From an uncultured Pelagibacteraceae bacterium (lineage in GTDB: Bacteria > Pseudomonadota > Alphaproteobacteria > Pelagibacterales > Pelagibacteraceae): 64,000 nucleotides of DNA. Location of the stretch: positions 1-64,000 of the forward strand of contig CACMYE010000002.1 in the NCBI GenBank assembly GCA_902617825.1, read 5' to 3'. A program made the translations under genes and the position numbers. Of the stretch, positions 35,304 through 44,050 are shown in pieces. The number at the start of each line of letters is the position of its first letter. Within the stretch, counting starts at the first letter, position 1. The notes under the pieces were generated by a model. It worked only from the letters and a program-made list of their open reading frames with translations, had not been told where the DNA came from and did not search any database.

Positions 35304-35408
35304 ACTACTTCATATTTCTATATTAAACACTTTAGGAATATTAATTAAAGCAATACGACAAATATAATTTAGTATTTTTCGGCATGCAAAAAAAGTAGCT
35401 CTAGACAA

Positions 35409-36002
35409 ATGAAAATTGAATATTATTTCAGTATCTTGTCTCCCTTTGCCTATCTGGGAGCTGATAGATTTACAAAAATAGTAAGCAAATATAATTTAGA
35501 GGTTATAGAAAAACCGCTTGATTTAGTTGGTGAAATTTTTCCAAATACTGGAGGATTGCCAGTTCCCAAAAGACACCCTGCTAGACAAAAATATAGACTT
35601 GTAGAGCTGACAAGAATTTCAAACAAACTAGGTCTACCATTTAATAAACAGCCAAAGTTTTTTCCACCAAAAGATCCACATGTAGCAGCAAAATTTTTAA
35701 TAGCCTCAAATAAAATGGGAAATAAACTTCATTTTGGAAATGAATGTTTAAAATATTTGTGGTCGATGGATAAAGATATTTCAGATCACACTATACTTCA
35801 GGAAATTTGTGAAAAGTTAAATTTAAATTTTGAAGATATGAAGAAATTAGCTTTAACTGATGAAATAAACTTGGAGTATCAAAAAAATTCAAAAGACGCA
35901 GTTGATCACGACGTATTTGGATCTCCTTCTTATGTCTTAAATAATGAGATTTTTTGGGGTCAAGATCGATTAGATTATCTTGAAGATGTATTAAAAAAAT
36001 AA
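35409..36002 (+). CDS. DsbA-fold 2-hydroxychromene-2-carboxylate isomerase family protein
   Basis: A cytoplasmic thioredoxin-fold protein of 197 residues in the HCCA isomerase/kappa-GST group. The N-terminus IEYYFSILSPFAYLGADR has the Ser-Pro in place of a CxxC active site, and the C-terminus FGSPSYVLNNEIFWGQDRLDYLEDVL is the family signature. These proteins isomerise aromatic catabolites using glutathione, but many members have no known substrate, and aromatic breakdown is unlikely in this genome. It stands alone and lies inside a 774-base unit bounded by 49-bp repeats of the znuA end, which suggests it was inserted there. Confidence 0.85.
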   Translation: MKIEYYFSILSPFAYLGADRFTKIVSKYNLEVIEKPLDLVGEIFPNTGGLPVPKRHPARQKYRLVELTRISNKLGLPFNKQPKFFPPKDPHVAAKFLIASNKMGNKLHFGNECLKYLWSMDKDISDHTILQEICEKLNLNFEDMKKLALTDEINLEYQKNSKDAVDHDVFGSPSYVLNNEIFWGQDRLDYLEDVLKK

Positions 36003-36028
36003 TTTAAAATTGCAATTTCATATATCTT

Positions 36029-36077
36029 TATTTTTCTTTGATTAAAAATATGTCAGCATCATTTAAAGGTTGCTAAT
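36029..36077 (+). repeat. 49-bp direct repeat, copy 2 (orphan znuA 3' end)
   Basis: A perfect second copy of the last 49 bases of znuA including its stop, lying in non-coding DNA after the DsbA-fold gene. No reading frame leads into it, so it is a footprint rather than a gene. Confidence 0.9.
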
Positions 36078-36184
36078 TTGTTAGTTTATTCAAAGTATTA
36101 ATTAAAATTAATTTTAACAAATCTTTAATATGATATTACTGTTTATTAAAACGATAATAGACTTAAAAAATATTAAGGAGAAAA

Positions 36185-36424
36185 ATGACTACAAATATCA
36201 GAGTATTAAAATGGACAAGTACAGTATTAACACTTTTAGGTATATTAACTTTTTATTTGGATTACTATCCTTACAGCATGATACCACACAGCTTAGGTAT
36301 AATTGGTTGGACAATTGTTGGCACTATTACAAAGGATAAACCATTATTAACAAATTTTTCTTTACAAATACCGATAATGATAGCAGGTATAATTAAATAC
36401 TCTTATACAACAGGAATATTTTAG
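36185..36424 (+). CDS. Small two- or three-span membrane protein
   Basis: A 79-residue hydrophobic protein with segments at about residues 10-28, 33-47 and 58-75 and a few charged residues between them (TKDKPLL). The strong Shine-Dalgarno AAGGAGAAAA before the ATG supports this frame over the overlapping ORF at 36130. I recognise no family. It is convergent with phnM, overlapping by 4 bases. Function unknown. Confidence 0.7.
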   Translation: MTTNIRVLKWTSTVLTLLGILTFYLDYYPYSMIPHSLGIIGWTIVGTITKDKPLLTNFSLQIPIMIAGIIKYSYTTGIF

Positions 36425-37560
36425 CTTACTTGGTATCCATTTGACCAAACATTTTTTACAACAGGTAAATTTTGGTAAATTTTAAACCTTACTAAATCTG
36501 CTCTTTTGTTATTGTCAATTAAACCTCTATCATTTAAATTTGTAGCTAAAGATGGAGCGTGACTAGCTGCTGCAAATGCTTTCGGAAGATTATCAATTTC
36601 TAAACCCCATTTAGTAACAGAAATAATTAATGAGGATGGAATATAATCTGAGCTTAAAATATCTAGACAATCATTTTCTAAAAGCTCTTTTGCTGATATA
36701 TTACCAGAGTGTGAGCCACCTCTCATTAAATTAGGAGAACCCATCATAATTTTAATATCATATTCCTTTGAAGTCTTGGCTGCTTCTAATGTTGTTGGAA
36801 ATTCAGCTAACTTTACACCATATTTATTTGAGTTATGTACGTCATTTTTTGTAGTATCGTCATGACTAGCTAAAATACAATCATATGAGGATTTAAATTC
36901 TAGAATTCTATCTATGTGTTTCTTGCTATTTTTTTTTTGGAGATTTTTTAAGTGATCAAAATGAATTTCCATTTCATTTTCTGTCATACCATGTTTAATT
37001 GATAGGTATTCTTTATACTTATCTATAACTCTAAATTGCCGCTGACCTGGTGTATGATCCATAATACTAATCAGTTTTACATCGTGAGTTTCATTGTATT
37101 CATCTAATTCATCAATCAAATTCTCTGAACATGTTTCGGCTCTTAAATGTATTTTATGATCAATCTTGAGAATATTATCCTTTTTAAAATTTGAAATTAT
37201 ATCTGAACAGTTTTTTGCATATTTTTTATATTTTCCTGTTTTTTCAATAGAGCCAACTCTCAATGCGTCAAAAACTGTAGTTATTCCAACAGATGCTAAT
37301 TCTCTATCATGAGATAAAATTGCATTTTCTACTGGAAATGAAACTTTAGGTCTTGGTGTCATGTGTCTTTCAAGATTGTCAGTATGTAATTCAACCAATC
37401 CTGGAGAGATGTAATCTTTTTCGCAGTCTATTGAAGTTTTGTTATTAGTTAATCCACTACTTATATCGATAATCTTGTTATCTTTTATCCTTATATGACC
37501 ATGAATAATCTCATCCTTTTTAATTATCATGGCATTATTTAAAATATATTCATGCATCAA
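36421..37560 (-). CDS. phnM: C-P lyase pathway: ribose 1-methylphosphonate 5-triphosphate diphosphatase PhnM
   Basis: PhnM removes pyrophosphate from alpha-D-ribose 1-methylphosphonate 5-triphosphate, giving the direct substrate of PhnJ. It is an amidohydrolase-fold metal enzyme. The N-terminal ISPGLVELHTDNLERHMTPRP is the diagnostic metal-binding segment (HxDxxE). IMDHTPGQRQF, ILASHDDT and LSSDYIPSSL supply further ligands. Length 379 residues. Either of two ATG codons (37560 or 37557) may be used. It is separated from the rest of the phn genes by the DUF1045 gene on the other strand, which is unusual. Confidence 0.95.
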   Translation of the reverse strand: MMHEYILNNAMIIKKDEIIHGHIRIKDNKIIDISSGLTNNKTSIDCEKDYISPGLVELHTDNLERHMTPRPKVSFPVENAILSHDRELASVGITTVFDALRVGSIEKTGKYKKYAKNCSDIISNFKKDNILKIDHKIHLRAETCSENLIDELDEYNETHDVKLISIMDHTPGQRQFRVIDKYKEYLSIKHGMTENEMEIHFDHLKNLQKKNSKKHIDRILEFKSSYDCILASHDDTTKNDVHNSNKYGVKLAEFPTTLEAAKTSKEYDIKIMMGSPNLMRGGSHSGNISAKELLENDCLDILSSDYIPSSLIISVTKWGLEIDNLPKAFAAASHAPSLATNLNDRGLIDNNKRADLVRFKIYQNLPVVKNVWSNGYQVS

Positions 37561-37632
37561 TTTTTATTACACATGAATTGTTACAAATATTTTAAATTAG
37601 AGAAAATTTATATAAGTATTATAAGTTGAATT

Positions 37633-38346
37633 ATGAAAAAATATTCTAGATTTGCAATTTATTACGCCCCTCCAAAAGGAAGCGTTCTAGAAGAATTTGG
37701 CAAATATTGGTTTGGTTGGGATCCCCTTGTCGCAAAATTTATAAATAATAAGCAAAGAATTAATTATCTAAACAGATTTGGAATAAAAAACTTAAAAAGC
37801 ATAGATAATAATATTTTAATGGCAAAAAAATATGGATTTCATGGGACACTTATACCTCCTTTTAAACTAAACAATAATTATAATAGAAAAAAATTATTTA
37901 AAAAAATTGAGGATGTAGCTAAAAAATATAAAAAATTTAATTTTTATAAATTTAAATTAAAAAAAATTGACAATTTTTATGCTTTTGTACAATCTAAAAA
38001 GAATAATAACATTAATAAGTTATCAAATAGACTTGTTAGAGAGTTATTTAAATTTAGGTCACCTCTTACAAAAAAAGAAATTGATAGAAGAAATCCCTCT
38101 AAACTAAGTAAATTACAATTAAGTATTTTATATAAATGGGGATATCCCTATTTAATGTCAGAATTTAATTTTCACATGACCCTTGCATCTGAGGTATCAG
38201 GAAACAAATTGTACTTTGAATTAAAAAAAATCGAAAAAAACAAAGAAATTATCTTAAATGAAACAAATGATTTTGATAAAATATATATATTTGGTGAAAA
38301 CCAAAAAGGAATGTTTGAGAATTTAGAAAATTTTTCACTCAGCTAA
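37633..38346 (+). CDS. DUF1045 phosphonate-associated protein, 2H phosphoesterase-like
   Basis: A 237-residue protein of the DUF1045 family that is found in phn clusters. Two HxT motifs, HGTLIPPF near residue 75 and HMTLAS near residue 185, are the signature of the 2H phosphoesterase superfamily, whose members open cyclic phosphates. PhnP, the enzyme that opens the 5-phosphoribosyl 1,2-cyclic phosphate made by PhnJ, is not in the cluster, so this protein is a reasonable candidate for that step (inference). It lies between phnM (divergent) and phnN (convergent, 12-base overlap). Lysine is very abundant in it. Confidence 0.82.
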   Translation: MKKYSRFAIYYAPPKGSVLEEFGKYWFGWDPLVAKFINNKQRINYLNRFGIKNLKSIDNNILMAKKYGFHGTLIPPFKLNNNYNRKKLFKKIEDVAKKYKKFNFYKFKLKKIDNFYAFVQSKKNNNINKLSNRLVRELFKFRSPLTKKEIDRRNPSKLSKLQLSILYKWGYPYLMSEFNFHMTLASEVSGNKLYFELKKIEKNKEIILNETNDFDKIYIFGENQKGMFENLENFSLS

Positions 38347-38871
38347 AATTATTTTTTTTAATTTATTTGTACCTATAGATATTGATTTATTATTGATTAT
38401 TGTAATTGTATTTTTTGGAAGTAAATTAATTTTTCTTTTTATCCTTTTAATAATTGATTTTTTGTCTTCTCTTGCTCGATTTACGAGTCTCCTTTTTATA
38501 ATTGTTGATGAGGCAGTAATGTTTATTATTTTTACGTTATTAACCTTTTTTTTTATTTTAAAAAGTATTTTTCTAGAACCATTAAAAATTACTTTTTTAC
38601 CTTGCTTAATTTTCTTTATTTCTTTGAACGGAATACCGTATGAAAAACCATGAGCTTTCCAGTAGATGAAGAAAAATTTTTTTGAAATTTTATCTTCAAA
38701 ATTTTTAATTGATATACTGTAATGATCTTCATTTTTAATATCTTTTTTCCTGGTAATGTACCTTTTAACCAAAATGGAATTAGGAATTTTATTTATTACT
38801 TTTTTTAATAATGTATCTTTTCCTGAGCCGGATGGTCCAACGACTACAAAAAGCTGACCGTTAGTTTGCAT
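38335..38871 (-). CDS. phnN: Ribose 1,5-bisphosphokinase PhnN
   Basis: PhnN phosphorylates ribose 1,5-bisphosphate to PRPP, returning the carbon skeleton after C-P cleavage. It is a guanylate-kinase-like protein with Walker A GPSGSGKDTLL at the N-terminus, VKRYITRK and AHGFSYGIP, all typical of PhnN. Length 178 residues. It overlaps phnL by 11 bases and is the last gene of phnGHIJKLN. Confidence 0.92.
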   Translation of the reverse strand: MQTNGQLFVVVGPSGSGKDTLLKKVINKIPNSILVKRYITRKKDIKNEDHYSISIKNFEDKISKKFFFIYWKAHGFSYGIPFKEIKKIKQGKKVIFNGSRKILFKIKKKVNNVKIINITASSTIIKRRLVNRAREDKKSIIKRIKRKINLLPKNTITIINNKSISIGTNKLKKIILAE

Positions 38872-39538
38872 GTGATATTTTTGTAATATCTATTTCTCTA
38901 GCATTTAAATATTTACGTGAAGATTCATCATGAAAAATACCAATTATTGAAGATCCTTTATCTTTTTTTTCATTAATCAAATTCAAAACAATATCTTTGT
39001 TAACATTGTCCAAGCTAGCGGTTGGTTCATCTAGTAGCAAGCATGGATAATTTCTAATCAATCCCCTAGCAACATTTACTCTCTGTTGCTCACCTCCTGA
39101 AAAAGTAAGTGGCGATAAATTCCATAAATTCTTATCGATATTAAGATCTAGTAAAATTTTTTCAGCTCTTTCACGAACTTCCTCTTGATCAAAATTTATT
39201 TCTAATAATGGCTCCATAACAATTTCAATTGTAGGAACACGAGGTATCACTCTTAGAAATTGACTAACATATCCTATTGTATTTTTTCTAAGTTCAATAA
39301 TATTTCTAGGATATTTATGATCTATTTTGTAATTATTAATTTTAATTTCTCCCGATTGAAAAAAATAATTTCCATAAATCATTTTTAAAATACTAGATTT
39401 TCCAACACCTGATGGTCCTGTCAAAGCTACAATTTCTCCAGGATTAATTTTCAAATTCAAATTTTTAAAAACTGATATATTTGTTCTTCCTTGATTATGA
39501 AGTGTAAATTTTTTTGTAATATTATTAAGTTCAATCAT
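38861..39538 (-). CDS. phnL: C-P lyase complex ABC-type subunit PhnL
   Basis: PhnL is an ABC-family ATPase needed for C-P lyase function together with PhnK, though it is not a transporter. Walker A is GPSGVGKSS, the signature FSGGEQQRVNVARGL and Walker B PCLLLDEPTASLD. Length 225 residues matches PhnL and not PhnC. It lies one base after phnK and overlaps phnN. It probably binds the PhnGHIJ core through PhnK. Confidence 0.94.
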   Translation of the reverse strand: MIELNNITKKFTLHNQGRTNISVFKNLNLKINPGEIVALTGPSGVGKSSILKMIYGNYFFQSGEIKINNYKIDHKYPRNIIELRKNTIGYVSQFLRVIPRVPTIEIVMEPLLEINFDQEEVRERAEKILLDLNIDKNLWNLSPLTFSGGEQQRVNVARGLIRNYPCLLLDEPTASLDNVNKDIVLNLINEKKDKGSSIIGIFHDESSRKYLNAREIDITKISHAN

Positions 39539-39539
39539 T

Positions 39540-40307
39540 TTAAACCTGAAGTACTGAGCTGACTAATAACTGAGTATAAGAATGTTGTGGATCATCTAAT
39601 ACCTGATCGCAAAGTCCAGACTCAACAGCCTCACCATTTTTCATCACAATAATTTTATCAGCTAACAATCTAATAACTGCAAGATCGTGAGAAACAATGA
39701 CAACTGATAAATGTAATTCTCTAACTAATTTTCTTAACAAATCTAAAATTTTTGCTTGAACAGAAACATCAAGTCCTCCTGTTGGTTCATCCATGAAAAT
39801 TATTTTAGGACTCGTAACCAAGTTTTTTGCTATTTGTAATCTCTGTAACATTCCACCAGAAAATGTTCTTGGAAAATCATCTACCCTACTTTTATCGATT
39901 TCCACTTTATCTAACCATTTAAAAATAGTTTGCCTAATGTTTCCATAATTTCTTTGTCCAATAGACATTAATCTTTCACTAATATTTCCGCCAGCACTTA
40001 CGTCCAATCTTAAACCATCTCTAGGATTTTGGTGAACAAAAGCTAATTCAGTTCTTATCAATAATCTTTTCAATGACTCTGATATTTCTAAGAAATTAAT
40101 AATTTCATTATCTTTATTAATTAGGATTTTTCCACGATCAGGGTTCAGATTTCCCGATATTGAATTTATAAAAGTTGTTTTTCCTGAGCCAGACTCTCCT
40201 ACTACTCCTACGACTTCACCTGGATACAATGTCATATTCATATTTTTACATCCAACTTGATCGCCATAATATTTATTTAAATTTTGAACAGATAAAATTG
40301 GTTCCAT
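39540..40307 (-). CDS. phnK: C-P lyase complex ABC-type subunit PhnK
   Basis: PhnK is an ABC ATPase that docks on PhnJ in the C-P lyase core. Walker A GESGSGKTT, signature FSGGMLQRLQIAKNL and Walker B IIFMDEPTGGLDVS are present, with the oligopeptide-transporter-like PhnK features FVHQNPRDGLRLDVSAGGNISERLM. Length 255 residues. The stop of phnJ directly abuts its ATG, within the phnGHIJKLN operon. Confidence 0.95.
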   Translation of the reverse strand: MEPILSVQNLNKYYGDQVGCKNMNMTLYPGEVVGVVGESGSGKTTFINSISGNLNPDRGKILINKDNEIINFLEISESLKRLLIRTELAFVHQNPRDGLRLDVSAGGNISERLMSIGQRNYGNIRQTIFKWLDKVEIDKSRVDDFPRTFSGGMLQRLQIAKNLVTSPKIIFMDEPTGGLDVSVQAKILDLLRKLVRELHLSVVIVSHDLAVIRLLADKIIVMKNGEAVESGLCDQVLDDPQHSYTQLLVSSVLQV

Positions 40308-41189
40308 TTACTTATCTTTCATTCTTTGATTGCAGTAATTTGTATCTGAACATATGAACGATCTATTACCATCATCGTCAGTGATTATTTCATCTAAAAA
40401 ACTATCATTTGATCCACAAATAGAACATTTATGTGGTGCTTTTGAAGGATCAAATGGATAATCTTCAAAATCAAGACTCGTTACTTCAGTATATGGTGGT
40501 ATTGCATAAATTCTTTGTTCTCTACCGGCACCAAACAATTGTATAGCAGGATTGTTATTCATCTTTGGATTATCAAATTTTGGTATAGGCGATGGATCCA
40601 TTATGTATCTATCATTTGTTTTCACTGGATAAGCATATGCGGTTTCTATATGTCCATTTTTAGTGATATCCTCATAAAGCTTAACATGCATAATTCCATA
40701 TTCTGATAAAGCGTGCATTTTTTTTGTCTCTTGATATCTAGGTTCTAGAAAAGCAAGTGGCTCCGGAATTGGAACTTGATAAACAAGTATCTGTTTTTCA
40801 TTTAATTGATTCTCTGGTATTCTATGTCTTGTTTGTATTATTGAAGCATCTCCAGTTGTTTCAGTAGTCTCAATATTTGCTGTTTTTTTAAAAAAATTTC
40901 TTATTGAAACTGCATTAGTAGTATCATCTGCTCCCTGATCAATAACTTTAAGGACATCGTCTGTTGTTAAACAAGATGAAGTTACTTGCACACCGCCTGT
41001 ACCCCATCCGTAAGGCATTGGCATTTCTCTGGATGAAAATGGGACCTGATAACCTGGTATACAAAGAGCTTTGATTAAAGCTCTTCTTATCATTCTTTTT
41101 GTATTTTCGTCTAAATAAGCAAAATTATAAATTTCATCTTGAGCTACAACATTAGCTTTTTTATTTTTAAATTTAAGTACGTTGTTCAT
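40308..41189 (-). CDS. phnJ: C-P lyase radical SAM subunit PhnJ
   Basis: PhnJ is the C-P bond-breaking enzyme. It uses a 4Fe-4S cluster and S-adenosylmethionine to make a thiyl radical that releases methane from methylphosphonate. The cysteines have exactly the PhnJ spacing: C-x2-C-x21-C-x5-C in CSIC to ICSDTNYC, corresponding to the three cluster ligands and the thiyl cysteine. The N-terminus YNFAYLDENTKRMIRRALIKALCIPGYQVPFSSREMPMPYGWGTGG is highly conserved. Length 293 residues. It overlaps phnI by 17 bases. Confidence 0.97.
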   Translation of the reverse strand: MNNVLKFKNKKANVVAQDEIYNFAYLDENTKRMIRRALIKALCIPGYQVPFSSREMPMPYGWGTGGVQVTSSCLTTDDVLKVIDQGADDTTNAVSIRNFFKKTANIETTETTGDASIIQTRHRIPENQLNEKQILVYQVPIPEPLAFLEPRYQETKKMHALSEYGIMHVKLYEDITKNGHIETAYAYPVKTNDRYIMDPSPIPKFDNPKMNNNPAIQLFGAGREQRIYAIPPYTEVTSLDFEDYPFDPSKAPHKCSICGSNDSFLDEIITDDDGNRSFICSDTNYCNQRMKDK

Positions 41190-42252
41190 TTTTATTATAT
41201 TCTTCTCTAATTTTTCTTACTAAATCCAATTCCGCCTGAAAATCTACATAATGAGGTAATTTGATATGTTCTAAAAAACCAGTAGCTTGAATATTATCAC
41301 AATGTGATATAACAAATTCTTCATTTTGAGCAGCAACACCCAAGTACTCCTCACCAAATTCTTTCCATCTCATTGATCTATCAACCAAAGCCATTGAAAT
41401 TGCTTTTCTCTCTAATTGACCAAAAACTAAACCATATCCACGAGTAAATTGAGCAGGTATTTTTTTACTACCTTTAAATTGGTTTACTGACTCACACTCA
41501 GTAAACATGACATCAGCAATATTTATTTCTATACCTAATTCTGGAATTTCAAATTGAACTTCAACGTAACCAGTTCTTAATTCACCAACAAATGCATGGT
41601 TTCTAGCATACCCTCTCTGTGTTGAGTAAGCTAAACCAAGAAGAAAACCTTCATCTCCTCTTGAAAGAGATTGCAGTCGTTCAGATCTTGTTAAAGGAAA
41701 ATTAATTGGGTTTCTTGTAATATCTTTAGATGTTTTGCCACTAGGTATTTCTTTCTGAATTAATCCTTCTTTATTTAAAAAGCTTAAAACATGGGGGATT
41801 TCTTTATCATCATATTTTTCGATCTTAGCTTTTTCATACTCACCATCAGCAAGAAGTTTGAAGTCAAGTAAACGGTGTGTGTAGTCAAATGTTGGGCCTA
41901 ACTTTTGTTTACCTGGGATATCTTTAAATGTTGCAGATATTCTTCTTAGACATAACATTTTGCTAGTTTCGATAGGTTTGCTTGAACCAATTCTAGGTAA
42001 AGTAGTTCTATAGGCTCTCATTAGGAAAATTGCCTCAATCAAGTCACCTCTAGACTGTTTGATTGCAAGAGCAGACAAATCTTTGTCATATAAAGATCCT
42101 TCTGACATAACTCTATCAACACTTAAAGTTAGTTGTTCACTAATTTGTTTAATATTTAGTTCTGCTATATTTACATCGCCTCTTCTTATTTCAGATAACC
42201 AAGAATGTGCATTATTGATTGCCTTTTCTCCACCTTTTACAGATACATACAT
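41173..42252 (-). CDS. phnI: C-P lyase subunit PhnI (nucleosidase)
   Basis: PhnI, with PhnG, PhnH and PhnL, displaces adenine of ATP by the phosphonate. It begins YVSVKGGEKAINNAHSWL and contains RLPRIG-like TLPRIG, FTECESVNQFKGSKKIPAQFTRGYGLVFGQ and the C-terminal QSNCDNIQATGFLEHIKLPHYVDFQAEL, all diagnostic of PhnI. Length 359 residues. It lies one base from phnH and overlaps phnJ by 17 bases, so the core subunits are translated in close coupling. Confidence 0.96.
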   Translation of the reverse strand: MYVSVKGGEKAINNAHSWLSEIRRGDVNIAELNIKQISEQLTLSVDRVMSEGSLYDKDLSALAIKQSRGDLIEAIFLMRAYRTTLPRIGSSKPIETSKMLCLRRISATFKDIPGKQKLGPTFDYTHRLLDFKLLADGEYEKAKIEKYDDKEIPHVLSFLNKEGLIQKEIPSGKTSKDITRNPINFPLTRSERLQSLSRGDEGFLLGLAYSTQRGYARNHAFVGELRTGYVEVQFEIPELGIEINIADVMFTECESVNQFKGSKKIPAQFTRGYGLVFGQLERKAISMALVDRSMRWKEFGEEYLGVAAQNEEFVISHCDNIQATGFLEHIKLPHYVDFQAELDLVRKIREEYNKNEQRT

Positions 42253-42253
42253 T

Positions 42254-42808
42254 TTATAGCTCTCCTATTTTTAATGATCTTGGTATTGAATAGAATTTTT
42301 CATTATCAACAAAATAAAAATCAAGTCCTAATGGAAATTGCTGGTTATTTTTTTTTATAATCTCTCTATCAGGTAAAAATATACTTTTAGAACTTTTAAT
42401 ACCAGGACCAGTAATTATGGCATTTGGTTTTTCAAATTGAGACTGGCAAATAATAGTACACGATTGATCAGGATTTTGCTCGTCCCCCTTTTTAAATTCA
42501 CCTAGTGGTAAAAGATCATCCCAAGTACCAATTGCAAAATTTGCATTTTTTTTATCTGTAATGTTTGCACCTGTATTAAATTTAATCCAATCAATAGTTT
42601 CTGAATTATTAATATTACGACCTAAAAAAATATTTGAATAACTGTCACAAAAAGTTTTTATAATAGAGCAACTGGCTGAAAACATGTTCGAAGGCGAATT
42701 TATATTGTCTAATGTTTCGATCGAACCAGGATATGAAGTTGCAAACAAAATACTTCTAAAATAATCAGCACTTGTTTGAGAATTATTTTTTTTAGAAACA
42801 ACTTCCAT
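42254..42808 (-). CDS. phnH: C-P lyase subunit PhnH
   Basis: PhnH is a structural subunit of the PhnGHIJ core. Visible family features are SADYFRSILFATSYPGSIETL near the N-terminus, DWIKFNTGANI, FAIGTWDDLLPLGEFKKGD and the C-terminal FPLGLDFYFVDNEKFYSIPRSLKI. Length 184 residues is usual. It lies between phnG (3-base gap) and phnI (1-base gap). Confidence 0.94.
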   Translation of the reverse strand: MEVVSKKNNSQTSADYFRSILFATSYPGSIETLDNINSPSNMFSASCSIIKTFCDSYSNIFLGRNINNSETIDWIKFNTGANITDKKNANFAIGTWDDLLPLGEFKKGDEQNPDQSCTIICQSQFEKPNAIITGPGIKSSKSIFLPDREIIKKNNQQFPLGLDFYFVDNEKFYSIPRSLKIGEL

Positions 42809-42811
42809 AAC

Positions 42812-43255
42812 TTATTTATCCTCACCTCTTACCAAGGTAAAAAAATCAACCTTAGTAGCTTCTGTTTTAGATAATATTTCATTTCTTTTGTTATTTTTAT
42901 ATTTAATTAATTTATCTATTATATTTCTTTTAATTATTTCTTTTTTTTCAGTTTGCATCAATGCATCACACAAAGCTGCAATTTTGGATTTATATTTATT
43001 TCTACCCTGAACATAACCATGTCCTTGAATTTTTTTATCTAAATTTAATGAACATCTCGTTATAGTTACTTCTCCAACATTAAAATTATCACCTGTGGCG
43101 CCTGCTTTTCCTTGAACCATAATACTGCCAATCTCAGGTTTTCTTAACCAATTATATTCTATTTTCATATTTAAATTATCCCAAAGCGAAATGAGATAAT
43201 TTTCATCTGCTGTTGCTAAATAACTTAACCATTGTTTTCTTGATTCATTTTGCAT
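42812..43255 (-). CDS. phnG: C-P lyase subunit PhnG
   Basis: PhnG is the smallest core subunit, acting with PhnI. The ORF track extends to a TTG at 43267. The ATG at 43255 (MQNESRKQWLSYLATADE) matches the usual PhnG start RQRWMAVLA, so I place the start there, giving 147 residues. Conserved parts are LRKPEIGSIMVQGKAGATGDNFNVGEVTITRCSL and GHGYVQGRNKYKSKIAALCDALMQ. It is the first gene of the phnGHIJKLN operon, divergent from phnF. Confidence 0.94.
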   Translation of the reverse strand: MQNESRKQWLSYLATADENYLISLWDNLNMKIEYNWLRKPEIGSIMVQGKAGATGDNFNVGEVTITRCSLNLDKKIQGHGYVQGRNKYKSKIAALCDALMQTEKKEIIKRNIIDKLIKYKNNKRNEILSKTEATKVDFFTLVRGEDK

Positions 43256-43265
43256 AATGCTATAC

Positions 43266-43273
43266 AACTAGAC
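43266..43273. promoter_or_regulatory. AACTAGAC motif before phnG, possible PhnF site
   Basis: AACTAGAC occurs here, just ahead of phnG, and again at 44043 ahead of phnC. CTAGAC is the half-site core seen in operators of HutC-type GntR regulators. Only half-sites are visible, so the call is weak. Confidence 0.3.
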
Positions 43274-43321
43274 AAGTAACAAAATTAAAAAAAATTTCAA
43301 TAAATTATTTATTAAAATTTT

Positions 43322-44032
43322 ATGACAACAAAAGATTTGCTTTGGAAAGAAATATACAATTCAATCAAAAGAGAAATTGTTTTAAACAAGTACAAAATTA
43401 ATAAAAAATTAGATTCCGAAGGTGACTATGCAAAACAATTTAATGTAAATAGACACACGATAAGAAGAGCTTTTAAAGAACTTAAAAATGATAATTTAAT
43501 ATATTCAAAAAGAGGTTTGGGTGTTTTTGTTAAATCATCAAAAATTAGTTATTCAATAAGCAAAAATGTTCGTTTTACTGAAAATATTCTTGAAGAAAAC
43601 AAATCAGCACGAATTGAAATTAAGAGTTTTGATATTGCAGAATGCAATTTATTTGAAAAAAAAGAGTTAGATTTGAAAAAAAATGAAAAAGTGACTAGAA
43701 TAAATAGTATTGGTTATATAAATAACTCTCCTTCAGTGATAACATTTAGATCTATACCACATAAAAGATTTCCAAAATTTATTAATCATTTTGTTAAAAA
43801 ACAGTCTGTAACTAAAACATTTAATTTATTAAATGTTAAAAAAATAATAAGATCTAAAACGTTAATAAACGCAGAAATTTCAGACAAAATAAAATCAAAT
43901 TTTTTAAATATTGATGTTGGAAAACCTTTAATAAAAACAACATCCATTAATGTTGACTTCAACAAAAAACCAATAGAGCTTAGTGAAAGTTATTTTGACG
44001 GGTCTAAAATTCAGATACTTGTTAAAGTTTAG
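43322..44032 (+). CDS. phnF: PhnF-like GntR/HutC family regulator
   Basis: A transcription factor of 236 residues. The N-terminal winged helix-turn-helix (KLDSEGDYAKQFNVNRHTIRRAFKELKNDNLIYSKRGLGVFV) is followed by a UTRA ligand-binding domain of the HutC subfamily. Its place between phnG and phnC, divergent to the lyase operon, is that of PhnF, a repressor of phosphonate genes in other bacteria. The ligand is not known. It could act with, or in place of, PhoB at these promoters. Confidence 0.88.
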   Translation: MTTKDLLWKEIYNSIKREIVLNKYKINKKLDSEGDYAKQFNVNRHTIRRAFKELKNDNLIYSKRGLGVFVKSSKISYSISKNVRFTENILEENKSARIEIKSFDIAECNLFEKKELDLKKNEKVTRINSIGYINNSPSVITFRSIPHKRFPKFINHFVKKQSVTKTFNLLNVKKIIRSKTLINAEISDKIKSNFLNIDVGKPLIKTTSINVDFNKKPIELSESYFDGSKIQILVKV

Positions 44033-44042
44033 ATTGATAAAA

Positions 44043-44050
44043 AACTAGAC
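44043..44050. promoter_or_regulatory. AACTAGAC motif before phnC, possible PhnF site
   Basis: Second copy of the octamer seen before phnG at 43266, in the 119-base gap before phnC. The same gap has a 20-base A/T palindrome (44096-44115) and a small inverted repeat TCTCA-A5-TGAGA (44124-44138). Confidence 0.3.

Noticed and set aside
36130-36339. Overlapping ORF of 69 residues
   Set aside because: The frame starting at 36185 has a strong ribosome binding site and a coherent membrane protein; this one has neither.
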